Below are positions 8,401 through 17,186 of a stretch of 64,000 bases of DNA, one piece after another. Source of the stretch: Hyphomonadaceae bacterium (lineage in GTDB: Bacteria > Pseudomonadota > Alphaproteobacteria > Caulobacterales > Aquidulcibacteraceae); contig JAEUMT010000006.1 of NCBI GenBank assembly GCA_016791365.1, positions 1 through 64,000 on the forward strand. Direction: 5' to 3'. A program made the translations under genes and the position numbers. Positions within the stretch are counted from its first letter, which is position 1, and every line of letters starts with the position of its first letter. Below the pieces are notes generated by a model. That model made no database searches. It saw only the letters and a list, made by a program, of their open reading frames with translations, and was not told the origin of the DNA.

Positions 8401-8795
8401 CTCCGTAGTCCCCTCTTCCCCGCAAGGGGGAGAGGGCAGGGTGAGGGGGTGGCGCGGAGTTCAGACGTGATGCGCTCAACCACCGCCGGCGCGTCGCGCA
8501 AAATATCGTCATCGCGAACTACAAACAGACGCCAGCCGAGTTCGTTAAGGCGTCTCGCACGCTGATCGTCCCACAACCGCTGTTCTTCTGTGTCGTGCGA
8601 CCGGCCATCAATCTCGACAATCAGCTTCGCATCAATGCATGCGAAGTCCGCAATGTAGTTATCGATTGGATGCTGTCGTCGAAACTTCGCACCGAGCTGG
8701 CGACCACGAACAAGCTCCCACACGATGTGCTCGGCTTGGCTTGGCTGCTTGCGCATGCCACGCGCTCTATCCCGCAACATGCCTTTGGCGGCCAT
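8397..8795 (-). CDS. DUF559 (Vsr-like endonuclease fold) protein
   Basis: A 132-residue protein with the DUF559 core: KQPSQAEHIVWELVRGRQLGAK, then FRRQHPIDNYIADFACIDAKLIVEIDG, the D-x(n)-ExD pattern of a PD-(D/E)XK or Vsr-type nuclease fold (acidic residues in ADFACIDAKLIVEIDG), and DQRARRLNELGWRLFVVRDDDI. Catalytic activity is unproven for this family. The last 18 or so residues (PSPCPLPLAGKRGL) are encoded by a REP-type repeat that has run into the gene, and two more copies lie just upstream of the start. This repeat bracketing is the odd feature. Confidence 0.85.
   Translation of the reverse strand: MAAKGMLRDRARGMRKQPSQAEHIVWELVRGRQLGAKFRRQHPIDNYIADFACIDAKLIVEIDGRSHDTEEQRLWDDQRARRLNELGWRLFVVRDDDILRDAPAVVERITSELRATPSPCPLPLAGKRGLRS
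8411..8458 (+). repeat. REP-type palindromic repeat, copy A1
   Basis: GC-rich palindrome (CCCTCTTCCCC, short loop, GGGGGAGAGGG) followed by a tail CAGGGTGAGGGGGTGGCGCGGA. It matches copy A2 (8806-8854) almost base for base, with one inserted base and one junction difference. It forms the 3' end of the DUF559 coding sequence. Confidence 0.8.
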
Positions 8796-8796
8796 C

Positions 8797-8948
8797 GCTC
8801 AAGAACCCTCTTCCCCGCAAGGGGGAGAGGGCTAGGGTGAGGGGGTGGCGCGGAAGGATCAAGAGTACACGCGACGCAAATCGTCTGACGGCTGTGCTCC
8901 ACCCTCACCCTGCCCTCTCCCTCCCAAGGGAGGAAGAGGGTTCTTGAG

Positions 8949-8949
<1 letters not shown>
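8797..8949. repeat. REP doublet (copies A2 and A3) with 18-bp terminal inverted repeats
   Basis: Copy A2 (8806-8854) and the inverted copy A3 (about 8898-8946) form a head-to-head pair. The outer ends, GCTCAAGAACCCTCTTCC at 8797-8814 and its exact reverse complement at 8932-8949, make an 18-bp perfect terminal inverted repeat around 153 bp, like a MITE or REPIN. It fills the entire gap between the DUF559 start and the mccA stop codon. Confidence 0.75.
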
Positions 8950-10868
<1,919 letters not shown>

Positions 10869-10880
10869 GGCGGGCGCCAT

Positions 10881-11040
10881 TCCCCGCCCCCTCGCGGGGC
10901 GGGGGCAGGGGGTGGGGAGCGACGCGCAGCGCGGGCTATCGCGGAACGCGCACCAATGTCGGTGCAAACTTCTTCAAAAGTCAGCGCGTCGGAACGCTCC
11001 CCCTCCCCTGCCCCTCCCCCGCAAGGGGGGAGGGGTGAAG
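10881..11040. repeat. second REP doublet (copies A4 and A5) upstream of mccA
   Basis: A4 (about 10881-10924) and A5 (about 10991-11040) are inverted copies of the same GC-rich palindrome family (CCCGCCCCCTCGCGGGGCGG and CCCTCCCCCCTTGCGGGGGA types, each followed by CAGGGG and GGAGCG). They lie between the mccA start and a decayed duplicate of that start at 11089. Confidence 0.65.
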
Positions 11041-11089
11041 AGCGGCGAACACTCGCGGCATTGTTTGCGATAAGGACGGATTTAAGCAT
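11039..11089 (-). pseudogene. remnant of a second biotin-carboxylase gene start
   Basis: Reading from ATG 11089, the first nine codons encode MLKSVLIAN, identical to the mccA start, and continue NAASVRR where mccA has RGEIARR; 11 of 16 residues match. In the nine identical codons six differ between the copies and every difference is synonymous, so the copies diverged as coding sequence and are not a recent duplication. After about 16 codons the frame runs into REP sequence. The frame stays open for 75 codons and stops at 10862, overlapping the mccA ATG (ATGTTGA), so a leader-peptide role cannot be excluded. Confidence 0.5.
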
Positions 11090-11102
11090 TCAAACCACGT
11101 TG

Positions 11103-11600
11103 CTACGCCCACACGGCGTTGATGAGCCAAAGTACGAGAAACAACAGGAACGGCGCGAGGATCAGCAGCGTCGGGCCCCGACTCTTCTTGTGAAGCAGGC
11201 CGTCGAGTTGAAGAAAGACGGCCGGCCAAGCGAAGATTGCAGTCGGCAGCACGAGCCACAGCATGAGCGGCGGCAGCTTGATCTGCATCAGCGCAATTGC
11301 GCGCAGCATGCTGCTGATGAACAGAACACCGAGCGTAAGGTAGGAGACGACGATGTCCGAAAGCGGCCGGATGTGAAAGACGTTGGTGATCAGCCCGAAC
11401 ACGTTGGCGAAGTGAACGCTGATGTTCTCGGACCAGAAGTTCACAAGATAGCCAATGGGCCCATGCCACTCGACGACGCCCGACACCATGTTGGCGATCT
11501 CAATCGGGCCGCCGAACAGGCCGATCGGCGCAAGGATCACCGACAGCCACCAGAGGAAGCCGCGGTTCGCTGTTGAGGCGGGTTGAGACGCATCTGTCAT
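11103..11600 (-). CDS. hypothetical polytopic membrane protein
   Basis: A 165-residue protein with about four hydrophobic helices (about 14-40, 75-95, 100-130, 140-163) and no recognisable family motif. It begins MTDASQPASTANRGFLWW and ends LWLINAVWA. It lies between mccB and mccA on the same strand together with a second small membrane protein, so it is probably co-transcribed with the leucine-degradation genes. Its role is unknown; a transport or accessory function is only suggested by position. Confidence 0.65.
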   Translation of the reverse strand: MTDASQPASTANRGFLWWLSVILAPIGLFGGPIEIANMVSGVVEWHGPIGYLVNFWSENISVHFANVFGLITNVFHIRPLSDIVVSYLTLGVLFISSMLRAIALMQIKLPPLMLWLVLPTAIFAWPAVFLQLDGLLHKKSRGPTLLILAPFLLFLVLWLINAVWA

Positions 11601-11614
11601 ATGAAGCGCTCTTC

Positions 11615-11718
11615 GTCATTCTGGGGCGTCGCGCAGCGACGAACCCGGAATCCAGGGGCCAACGACGGAGCGGTCGCCCCTGGGTTCCGGATCGCGACTT
11701 CGTCGCGTCCGGAATGAC
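11615..11718. repeat. RIME-like intergenic palindrome, copy B1
   Basis: Starts GTCATTCTGGGGC and ends TCCGGAATGAC, with inner arms GGAATCCAGGGG and CCCCTGGGTTCC. The element folds back on itself and fills the gap between the two small membrane-protein genes. Related copies are at 13719-13815 and 50642-50750. Confidence 0.75.
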
Positions 11719-11733
11719 GGTGATGGGTATTGC

Positions 11734-12090
11734 TCATTGTTGAGGCTCACGCGCAGCGATCTCGGCTCGGATGCGCTCCATGTCCTTGTCGAGCTGCTTG
11801 TCAGCGCCGGTCTTGCGCGTCTTCAACCATTTGAAGAGCGCGACGATCGGAACGCCGATGGCGATTTCGATCACGGCAACGACTGCATGGCGGAGCGCAT
11901 AGTCCGGCGCATCGGCCCAGGTCAGTTGCGGCACGTTGAACAAGAAAACGAGAATGTGGTTCGCGACGACATAGAACAGCAGGAACATGTACTCCGGACG
12001 GATCCAGAGCAGAATGAGGATGATCCCCCAGCCTGCCATGAGGCCCGCGCTGTCGAGGAAGATCAGCGTGATGATCGAGCCGATATCCAT
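11734..12090 (-). CDS. hypothetical small membrane protein
   Basis: A 118-residue protein with three predicted helices (about 5-28, 32-53, 68-88) and a charged cytoplasmic tail (KTRKTGADKQLDKDMERIRAEI) likely to be a short coiled coil. It starts 2 bp after the mccB stop on the same strand, so it is very likely in the same transcript. No family recognised. Confidence 0.65.
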   Translation of the reverse strand: MDIGSIITLIFLDSAGLMAGWGIILILLWIRPEYMFLLFYVVANHILVFLFNVPQLTWADAPDYALRHAVVAVIEIAIGVPIVALFKWLKTRKTGADKQLDKDMERIRAEIAAREPQQ

Positions 12091-12092
12091 CG

Positions 12093-13697
12093 CTACATCC
12101 TAAACACGCCAAAGCGTGTCTCCGGAATGGGAGCGTTCAAGCTTGCGCTTATCGCCAAGCCCAACACATCGCGTGTTTGCGCGGGGTCGATGATGCCATC
12201 GTCCCATAACCGCGCGGTGGCGTGATAGGGATCGCCTTCGGCTTCGTAGCGGGCGCGGATCGGGTCTTTGAATTTTTCTTCGTCGGCTTTCGCCCAGGTC
12301 TCGCCTTTCGCTTCCATGCCGTCGCGCTTCACTTGCGCGAGCACGCTGGCGGCTTGTTCGCCGCCCATCACGGAGATGCGGGAGTTGGGCCAGGTGAAGA
12401 GGAAGCGTGGCGAGTACGCGCGGCCGCACATGCCGTAATTGCCGGCGCCGAACGAGCCGCCGATCAGCACGGTGAATTTCGGCACTTCGGCGGAAGCGAC
12501 GGCTGTCACCATTTTCGCGCCGTCCTTGGCGATGCCGCCGGCTTCGTACTTGCCGCCGACCATGAAGCCGGAAATGTTTTGCAAGAAGAGCAGCGGAATG
12601 CCGCGCTTGCAGGCGAGTTCGATGAAGTGCGCGCCCTTCTGCGCGCTTTCGCTGAACAGAATGCCGTTGTTGGCGAGGATCGCGACGGGGAAGCCCCAGA
12701 TGCGCGCAAAGCCGGTGACGAGCGTCGGGCCGTAGAGTGGGCGGAATTCGTCAAGCTCGCTGCCGTCGACGATGCGGGCGATGACTTCGCGGACGTCGTA
12801 CGGCGTGCGCACGTCATCCGGGATGACGCCGTAGATGCTCTCGGCATCGTACGCGGGCGCGATCGGTTCGCGGAGATCGAGGCCCACTTGTTTCACCGTG
12901 TTGAGGTTCGCGACGATGCGGCGAACCAAATGCAGCGCGTGCGCATCGTCTTGCGCGAGGTGATCGACGACGCCGCTCTTGCGCGCGTGCATGTCGCCGC
13001 CGCCGAGATCTTCGGCGCTGATCACTTCGCCGGTTGCGGCTTTCACCAACGGAGGCCCGCCGAGGAAGATGGTGCCTTGATTACGGACGATGACGGTTTC
13101 ATCGCTCATCGCCGGCACGTAGGCGCCGCCGGCCGTGCATGAGCCCATGACGCAGGCGATCTGCGCGATGCCCTCGCCCGACATGCGCGCTTGGTTGAAG
13201 AAGATACGACCGAAATGGTCGCGGTCGGGGAAGACTTCGGCTTGGTGCGGCAGGTTCGCGCCGCCGCTATCGACGAGATAGACGCACGGCAGCTTGTTCT
13301 GCATCGCGATCTCTTGCGCGCGCAGATGCTTCTTCACCGTCATCGGGAAATACGCGCCGCCCTTCACCGTGGCGTCGTTGGCGACGATCATCACTTCGCG
13401 GCCCGACACACGGCCCACGCCAGTAATCACGCCAGCGGCGGGCGCCTCACCGTTGTAGAGATCGTACGCCGCGAGCGCGCCGACTTCGAGAAACGGCGCA
13501 CCCGGATCAAGCAAACGTTCAACGCGCTCGCGCGGGAGCAGCTTGTTGCGCTTGGTGTGCCGCGCGCGGGATTCTTCCGGGCCGCCGAGTGCGATGGTCG
13601 CGGTGGTTTCACGCAGCTGCTGCGCCAAGCCGCGATGATGCGCCGCGTTCTTGGCGAAGGCTTCGGAATTGGGATCGATTGACGACTTGAGCTTCAT
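12093..13697 (-). CDS. mccB: 3-methylcrotonyl-CoA carboxylase beta subunit
   Basis: A 534-aa acyl-CoA carboxyltransferase, the normal length for MCC beta (liuB). The N-terminal half carries the crotonase-like carboxyltransferase fold with [21 protein letters not shown] and [28 protein letters not shown], which is characteristic of MCC rather than PCC. The C-terminal half contains [28 protein letters not shown] and [16 protein letters not shown], the second oxyanion-hole region. It transfers CO2 from carboxybiotin on MccA to 3-methylcrotonyl-CoA. Confidence 0.95.
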   Translation of the reverse strand: MKLKSSIDPNSEAFAKNAAHHRGLAQQLRETTATIALGGPEESRARHTKRNKLLPRERVERLLDPGAPFLEVGALAAYDLYNGEAPAAGVITGVGRVSGREVMIVANDATVKGGAYFPMTVKKHLRAQEIAMQNKLPCVYLVDSGGANLPHQAEVFPDRDHFGRIFFNQARMSGEGIAQIACVMGSCTAGGAYVPAMSDETVIVRNQGTIFLGGPPLVKAATGEVISAEDLGGGDMHARKSGVVDHLAQDDAHALHLVRRIVANLNTVKQVGLDLREPIAPAYDAESIYGVIPDDVRTPYDVREVIARIVDGSELDEFRPLYGPTLVTGFARIWGFPVAILANNGILFSESAQKGAHFIELACKRGIPLLFLQNISGFMVGGKYEAGGIAKDGAKMVTAVASAEVPKFTVLIGGSFGAGNYGMCGRAYSPRFLFTWPNSRISVMGGEQAASVLAQVKRDGMEAKGETWAKADEEKFKDPIRARYEAEGDPYHATARLWDDGIIDPAQTRDVLGLAISASLNAPIPETRFGVFRM

Positions 13698-13718
13698 AGA
13701 ACGCAGCTACACCAAACC

Positions 13719-13815
13719 GTCATCCTGGGCGAGCGGAGCGAGCCCGGGATCCAGGAGCCACTGACGTGCTGGCAGCTCTGGATCCCGGCCACGCCTTCGG
13801 CGTGTCCAGGATGAC
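13719..13815. repeat. RIME-like intergenic palindrome, copy B2
   Basis: Starts GTCATCCTGGGC and ends CCAGGATGAC, with inner arms GGGATCCAGGAG and CTGGATCCCGG. It occupies the gap between mccB and ivd and could form a long hairpin in the shared transcript. Confidence 0.75.
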
Positions 13816-13828
13816 GAAGAAACACGAA

Positions 13829-14992
13829 TTAGCCGCCACCAATGATCTCCCGCCCAATCAAAAACCGCCGGACTTCGTTGGTGCCGGCGCCGATGTCGTA
13901 GAGCTTAGCGTCGCGGAGGAAGCGCTCAACTGGGAAGTCTTTGGTATAGCCTGCGCCGCCGAGGGCTTGGATGGCTTCGAGCGAGGTCTTCACCGCGCTC
14001 TCGGAGGCGTAAAGGATAGCGCCGGCTGCGTCGTGGCGCGTGGTCTTGCCGGCGTCGCAGGATTTGGCGACGGCATAGACGTAAGCGCGCGCGGAATTAA
14101 GCGCGACGATCATGTCGGCGACCTTGGCCTGGATCAGCTGGAACGAGCCGATCGGCTTGCCGAATTGTTTGCGCTCGCGGACGTAGGGCAGCACGACGTC
14201 GAGGCAGGCCTGCATGATGCCCAGCGGGCCTGCGGCAAGCACGGCGCGCTCGTAGTCGAGGCCGCTCATCAGCACAGCGACGCCGCGATTGAGGCCGCCC
14301 ATGACGTTCTCTTCCGGCACTTCACAGTCTTCGAACACCAGTTCGCCGGTGTCCGAGCCGCGCATACCCATTTTGTCGAGCTTCTGGCTGGTGCTAAAGC
14401 CCTTCATGCCGCGCTCGATGATGAAGGCGGTGATGCCGCCGGAGCCTGCACCCGGTTCAGTTTTGGCATAGACGACGAGTGTGTTGGCTTCTGGCGCGTT
14501 GGTGATCCAGAACTTCGTGCCATTGAGCACGTAGCGATCGCCCTTCTTCTCGGCGCGCAATTTCATGCTGACGACATCGGAACCGGCGCCCGCTTCGCTC
14601 ATGGCGAGCGAGCCGACGTGTTCGCCGCTGATGAGCTTGGGGAGATATTTCTGCTTTTGCTCGGGCGTCGCCCAGCGGCGGAGCTGGTTGATGCAGAGGT
14701 TCGAGTGCGCGCCGTAGCTGAGGCCCACCGAAGCGCTCGCGCGGCTGACCTCCTCCATCGCAACGACGTGTTCGAGATAGCCAAGGCCCAAGCCACCATC
14801 TTCTTCGGCGACGGTGATGCCGTGCAGGCCAAGCTCGCCCATCTCTGGCCAAAGCTCGCGCGGGAATTTGTTGGTGGCGTCGATCTCCGCGGCCATCGGC
14901 GCGATGCGAGCGCTGGCGTACTTGCGGGTTGTTTCGCGGATGGCGTCAGCGGTTTCGCCGAGCTGAAAATCGAGCTGGTAGGAGTCGGTCAT
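13829..14992 (-). CDS. ivd: isovaleryl-CoA dehydrogenase
   Basis: A 387-residue acyl-CoA dehydrogenase that oxidises isovaleryl-CoA to 3-methylcrotonyl-CoA, with FAD as cofactor and electron-transfer flavoprotein as acceptor. FAD-binding segments [17 protein letters not shown] and [10 protein letters not shown] are present. The catalytic glutamate is in the IVD position, [12 protein letters not shown] (Glu248), rather than near the C-terminus as in short- and medium-chain enzymes, which is the specific mark of IVD. It ends [12 protein letters not shown]. It heads the ivd-mccB-mccA cluster and is divergent from a LysR regulator. liuA is the synonym. Confidence 0.95.
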   Translation of the reverse strand: MTDSYQLDFQLGETADAIRETTRKYASARIAPMAAEIDATNKFPRELWPEMGELGLHGITVAEEDGGLGLGYLEHVVAMEEVSRASASVGLSYGAHSNLCINQLRRWATPEQKQKYLPKLISGEHVGSLAMSEAGAGSDVVSMKLRAEKKGDRYVLNGTKFWITNAPEANTLVVYAKTEPGAGSGGITAFIIERGMKGFSTSQKLDKMGMRGSDTGELVFEDCEVPEENVMGGLNRGVAVLMSGLDYERAVLAAGPLGIMQACLDVVLPYVRERKQFGKPIGSFQLIQAKVADMIVALNSARAYVYAVAKSCDAGKTTRHDAAGAILYASESAVKTSLEAIQALGGAGYTKDFPVERFLRDAKLYDIGAGTNEVRRFLIGREIIGGG

Positions 14993-15023
14993 GAAGGGCT
15001 CCCGGCAAACATCAGGAGCGTCG

Positions 15024-15074
15024 CCCTGAGCTTGTCGAAGGGCCGGTGCGGGCTCTGGTCTTCGACAGGCTCAG
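15024..15074. repeat. CTGAGCTTGTCGAAG inverted repeat
   Basis: CTGAGCTTGTCGAAG at 15026-15040 and CTTCGACAGGCTCAG at 15060-15074 match as an inverted repeat in 14 of 15 positions. This is a dispersed palindrome common in alphaproteobacterial and other genomes. It lies in the ivd-lysR divergent region, near the ivd start. Confidence 0.75.
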
Positions 15075-15152
15075 ACCGACGCCTGTTTGGTTGTGAGCCA
15101 GCCCTAATTGATTTGCTTCCCCAATAGAAATTGAACGTTTCGAACAACACTA

Positions 15153-15167
15153 ATAGATACGATCTAT
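15153..15167. promoter_or_regulatory. palindrome overlapping the LysR start, candidate operator
   Basis: ATAGAT at 15153-15158 and ATCTAT at 15162-15167 form a 6-bp inverted repeat around ACG that overlaps the regulator's start codon (15166). Together with TTG-N11-CAA at 15131-15147 it could be an autoregulatory LysR-type site. There is no Shine-Dalgarno sequence upstream of the ATG. Confidence 0.3.
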
Positions 15168-16038
15168 GGATCGCTATCTACTGCGCTACTTTCTGGCGGT
15201 CGCCGAGTTGGGGTCGTTCTCCAAGGCGGCGCAGCGGGTCTCCGTCACGCAGCCGACGCTCTCGATCGGCATCGCCAAGCTGGAGGCCGAGGTCGGCGCG
15301 CGCCTGTTCGAGCGGACGACGCGGCGGGTGTCGCTAACGCCGGCCGGCAGCAAGTTCCTGCAGCATGCGCGGCGGATCACACAGGAATACGAAGCCGCGC
15401 TCCGCGAGGTCTCCGAAGCGCCGCAGCTAAAGCGCCTGCGCGCAGGCATTCTCTCGACCATTCCAGCGCGGGATTTGGAGCGCGTGGTGGCGCAGCACGC
15501 GCGGAACGCCGGCGGCGAGGCGCTGGAGATTTTGGATTCCACCGAGCGCGATATCGCCAATCGCCTCTCCGATGGCCGCCTCGATGTGGCGATCACGATC
15601 CTGCGGCCAGGCTTGGAGAGCTTCGCGCAGGAGCAGCTGCGGAACGAGCCTTACGTATTGTTCGTCGCCGCTAACCACAAACTGTCGGGGGTGGAGGAGA
15701 TTGAGGGCGGCAAGCTCGCTGGCGAGACGATGATCGTGCGACGCCAGTGCGAAGGCCTGCCGGAGATTTCCCGCTATTTCACCAATCGCGACGTGCGCCC
15801 CTCTTTCAGCCTGCGCACGCTCAGCGACGATCGCGCCATGAGCATGGTCGCGGCGGGGCTGGGCGTGACGGTTGCGCCATCAAGTTTCAAGCGCCCTGGC
15901 CTCGCCTCGGTGAATCTCGCTGGCTTCGATTTGAGCCGCGATGTCGGGCTCGTGTTTTCCGATCGCATGCGCGAGCGCGGCGGCGCGTTCGTGGAAGCAG
16001 CGCGCGCCACCTACGGCGACCGTCGCAAAGTAAGGTAA
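15166..16038 (+). CDS. LysR-family transcriptional regulator
   Basis: A 290-aa LysR-type regulator with the N-terminal winged helix-turn-helix (residues 1-60: LRYFLAVAELGSFSKAAQRVSVTQPTLSIGIAKLEAEVGARLFER) and a C-terminal effector-binding domain (about 90-285). It is transcribed away from ivd-mccB-mccA, the usual layout for a LysR activator and its target operon, so it may respond to a leucine-derived acyl-CoA; that is inference. No Shine-Dalgarno precedes the start, so it may be leaderless. Confidence 0.93.
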   Translation: MDRYLLRYFLAVAELGSFSKAAQRVSVTQPTLSIGIAKLEAEVGARLFERTTRRVSLTPAGSKFLQHARRITQEYEAALREVSEAPQLKRLRAGILSTIPARDLERVVAQHARNAGGEALEILDSTERDIANRLSDGRLDVAITILRPGLESFAQEQLRNEPYVLFVAANHKLSGVEEIEGGKLAGETMIVRRQCEGLPEISRYFTNRDVRPSFSLRTLSDDRAMSMVAAGLGVTVAPSSFKRPGLASVNLAGFDLSRDVGLVFSDRMRERGGAFVEAARATYGDRRKVR

Positions 16039-16120
16039 ACGCCAACCACGCGCGTTGTGACCAGTTCCCAATGATGTTACGCTAACGGAACGTCGGGTCA
16101 CGTCAGGGTGTTTAAGGGTC

Positions 16121-17041
16121 ATGGCGCCTCCAGCTCGTCCAGTTTGGACAGGGCACATTCGGCTCGCGCTCGTCGCGCTGCCGGTGAAGCTCTATTCGGC
16201 CTTGGATTCCAAGGAAAAGATTTCGTTCAACCAGATTCACGAGCCTTCTAAGCAGCGCATTCGCTACGAGAAGGTCGCGCCGGGCGTTGGCGCCGTGGCG
16301 AATGACGAGATCGTCAAAGGCTACGAATACACCAAGGGCCGCTACGTGCTCTTTAGCGATGAAGAGTTCGACGCGCTGAAAGTCGACTCGAAGAAGACGC
16401 TCGACATGATCCAGTTCGCGCCAGCGGACACGATCGACCCGATCTATTTCGATAAGCCCTATTATGCGCTGCCGGACGGCAAGATGGCGGACGAGCCGTA
16501 TCGCGTCGTCTGCGAGGCGTTGAAAAAGACGAAAACGGTTGGTCTCGGTCAGATCACGATGCGCGGACGCTCGTATATCGCTGCAGTGAAGCCATACGAA
16601 GGCGGGCTAACGGTGGAGACCGTCCACTACGCGCAGGAGCTGCGCAAGGCCAACGCCTTCTTCGATGAGATTCCGTCGGGCAAGCTCGACAAGGATTTGA
16701 TCGATCTCGCGGAGGAACTGATCAACCGCAAGAAGGCGAAGTTCGATCCCACTAAGTTCGAAGATGAGTACGCGATTGCGATCGAGCGGCTCGTGAAAAA
16801 GAAGATCGAGCGCCATGGCGAATTGGTCCTGGAAGACCAGGAAGAGCCGTCGAGAGACCACGGAGATAACGTCGTCTCGCTGGTGGAGGCGCTGAAGAAA
16901 TCGCTCGCTAAGAAGTCGAAAGTGGTCGGCGAAGAGGAAGGAGAAGCGCCGGCGCCGAAGCGCCGCGCCGCGGCCGAGCGCACCAAGACACCCCGCGCTA
17001 AGGCGCCGGCTAAAGCGCCGACAAAGCGAGCGAAAAAGTGA
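16121..17041 (+). CDS. ku: non-homologous end joining protein Ku
   Basis: A 306-residue bacterial Ku, the homodimeric ring that binds DNA double-strand ends and recruits LigD. It starts with the family pattern RPVWTGHIRLALVALPVKLYSAL and carries the beta-barrel core (QIHEPSKQRIRYEKVAPGVG, IDPIYFDKPYYALP). The C-terminal tail from about residue 255 is very rich in Lys, Ala and Pro (APAKAPTKRAKK), like the DNA-binding extensions of other Ku proteins. It is directly upstream of ligD on the same strand. Confidence 0.96.
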   Translation: MAPPARPVWTGHIRLALVALPVKLYSALDSKEKISFNQIHEPSKQRIRYEKVAPGVGAVANDEIVKGYEYTKGRYVLFSDEEFDALKVDSKKTLDMIQFAPADTIDPIYFDKPYYALPDGKMADEPYRVVCEALKKTKTVGLGQITMRGRSYIAAVKPYEGGLTVETVHYAQELRKANAFFDEIPSGKLDKDLIDLAEELINRKKAKFDPTKFEDEYAIAIERLVKKKIERHGELVLEDQEEPSRDHGDNVVSLVEALKKSLAKKSKVVGEEEGEAPAPKRRAAAERTKTPRAKAPAKAPTKRAKK

Positions 17042-17045
17042 GCTA

Positions 17046-17180
17046 CCCATTCCCGGATTGGCGCGCAGCGCCAAGTCCGGGACCCATAACCCCAACTGCT
17101 CGACGCTTCGAGCACAACGTCCGAGCCATGCGAGTTTATGGGTCCCGGGCTCGCCGCTTGCGCGTCGCCCCGGGAATGGG
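17046..17180. repeat. large palindromic repeat between ku and ligD, copy B3
   Basis: Outer arms CCCATTCCCGG and CCGGGAATGGG, inner arms GGGACCCATAA and TTTATGGGTCCC, with a variable centre. It is of the same general type as B1, B2 and B4 but with different arm sequence. It fills nearly all of the space between ku and ligD and could form a strong hairpin in a joint transcript. Confidence 0.7.
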
Positions 17181-17186
17181 TGCGTG

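Noticed and set aside
12222..15127. Long open frames antisense to mccB and ivd (306 and 453 codons)
   Set aside because: Composition is that of antisense translation and the opposite-strand genes are clear family members.
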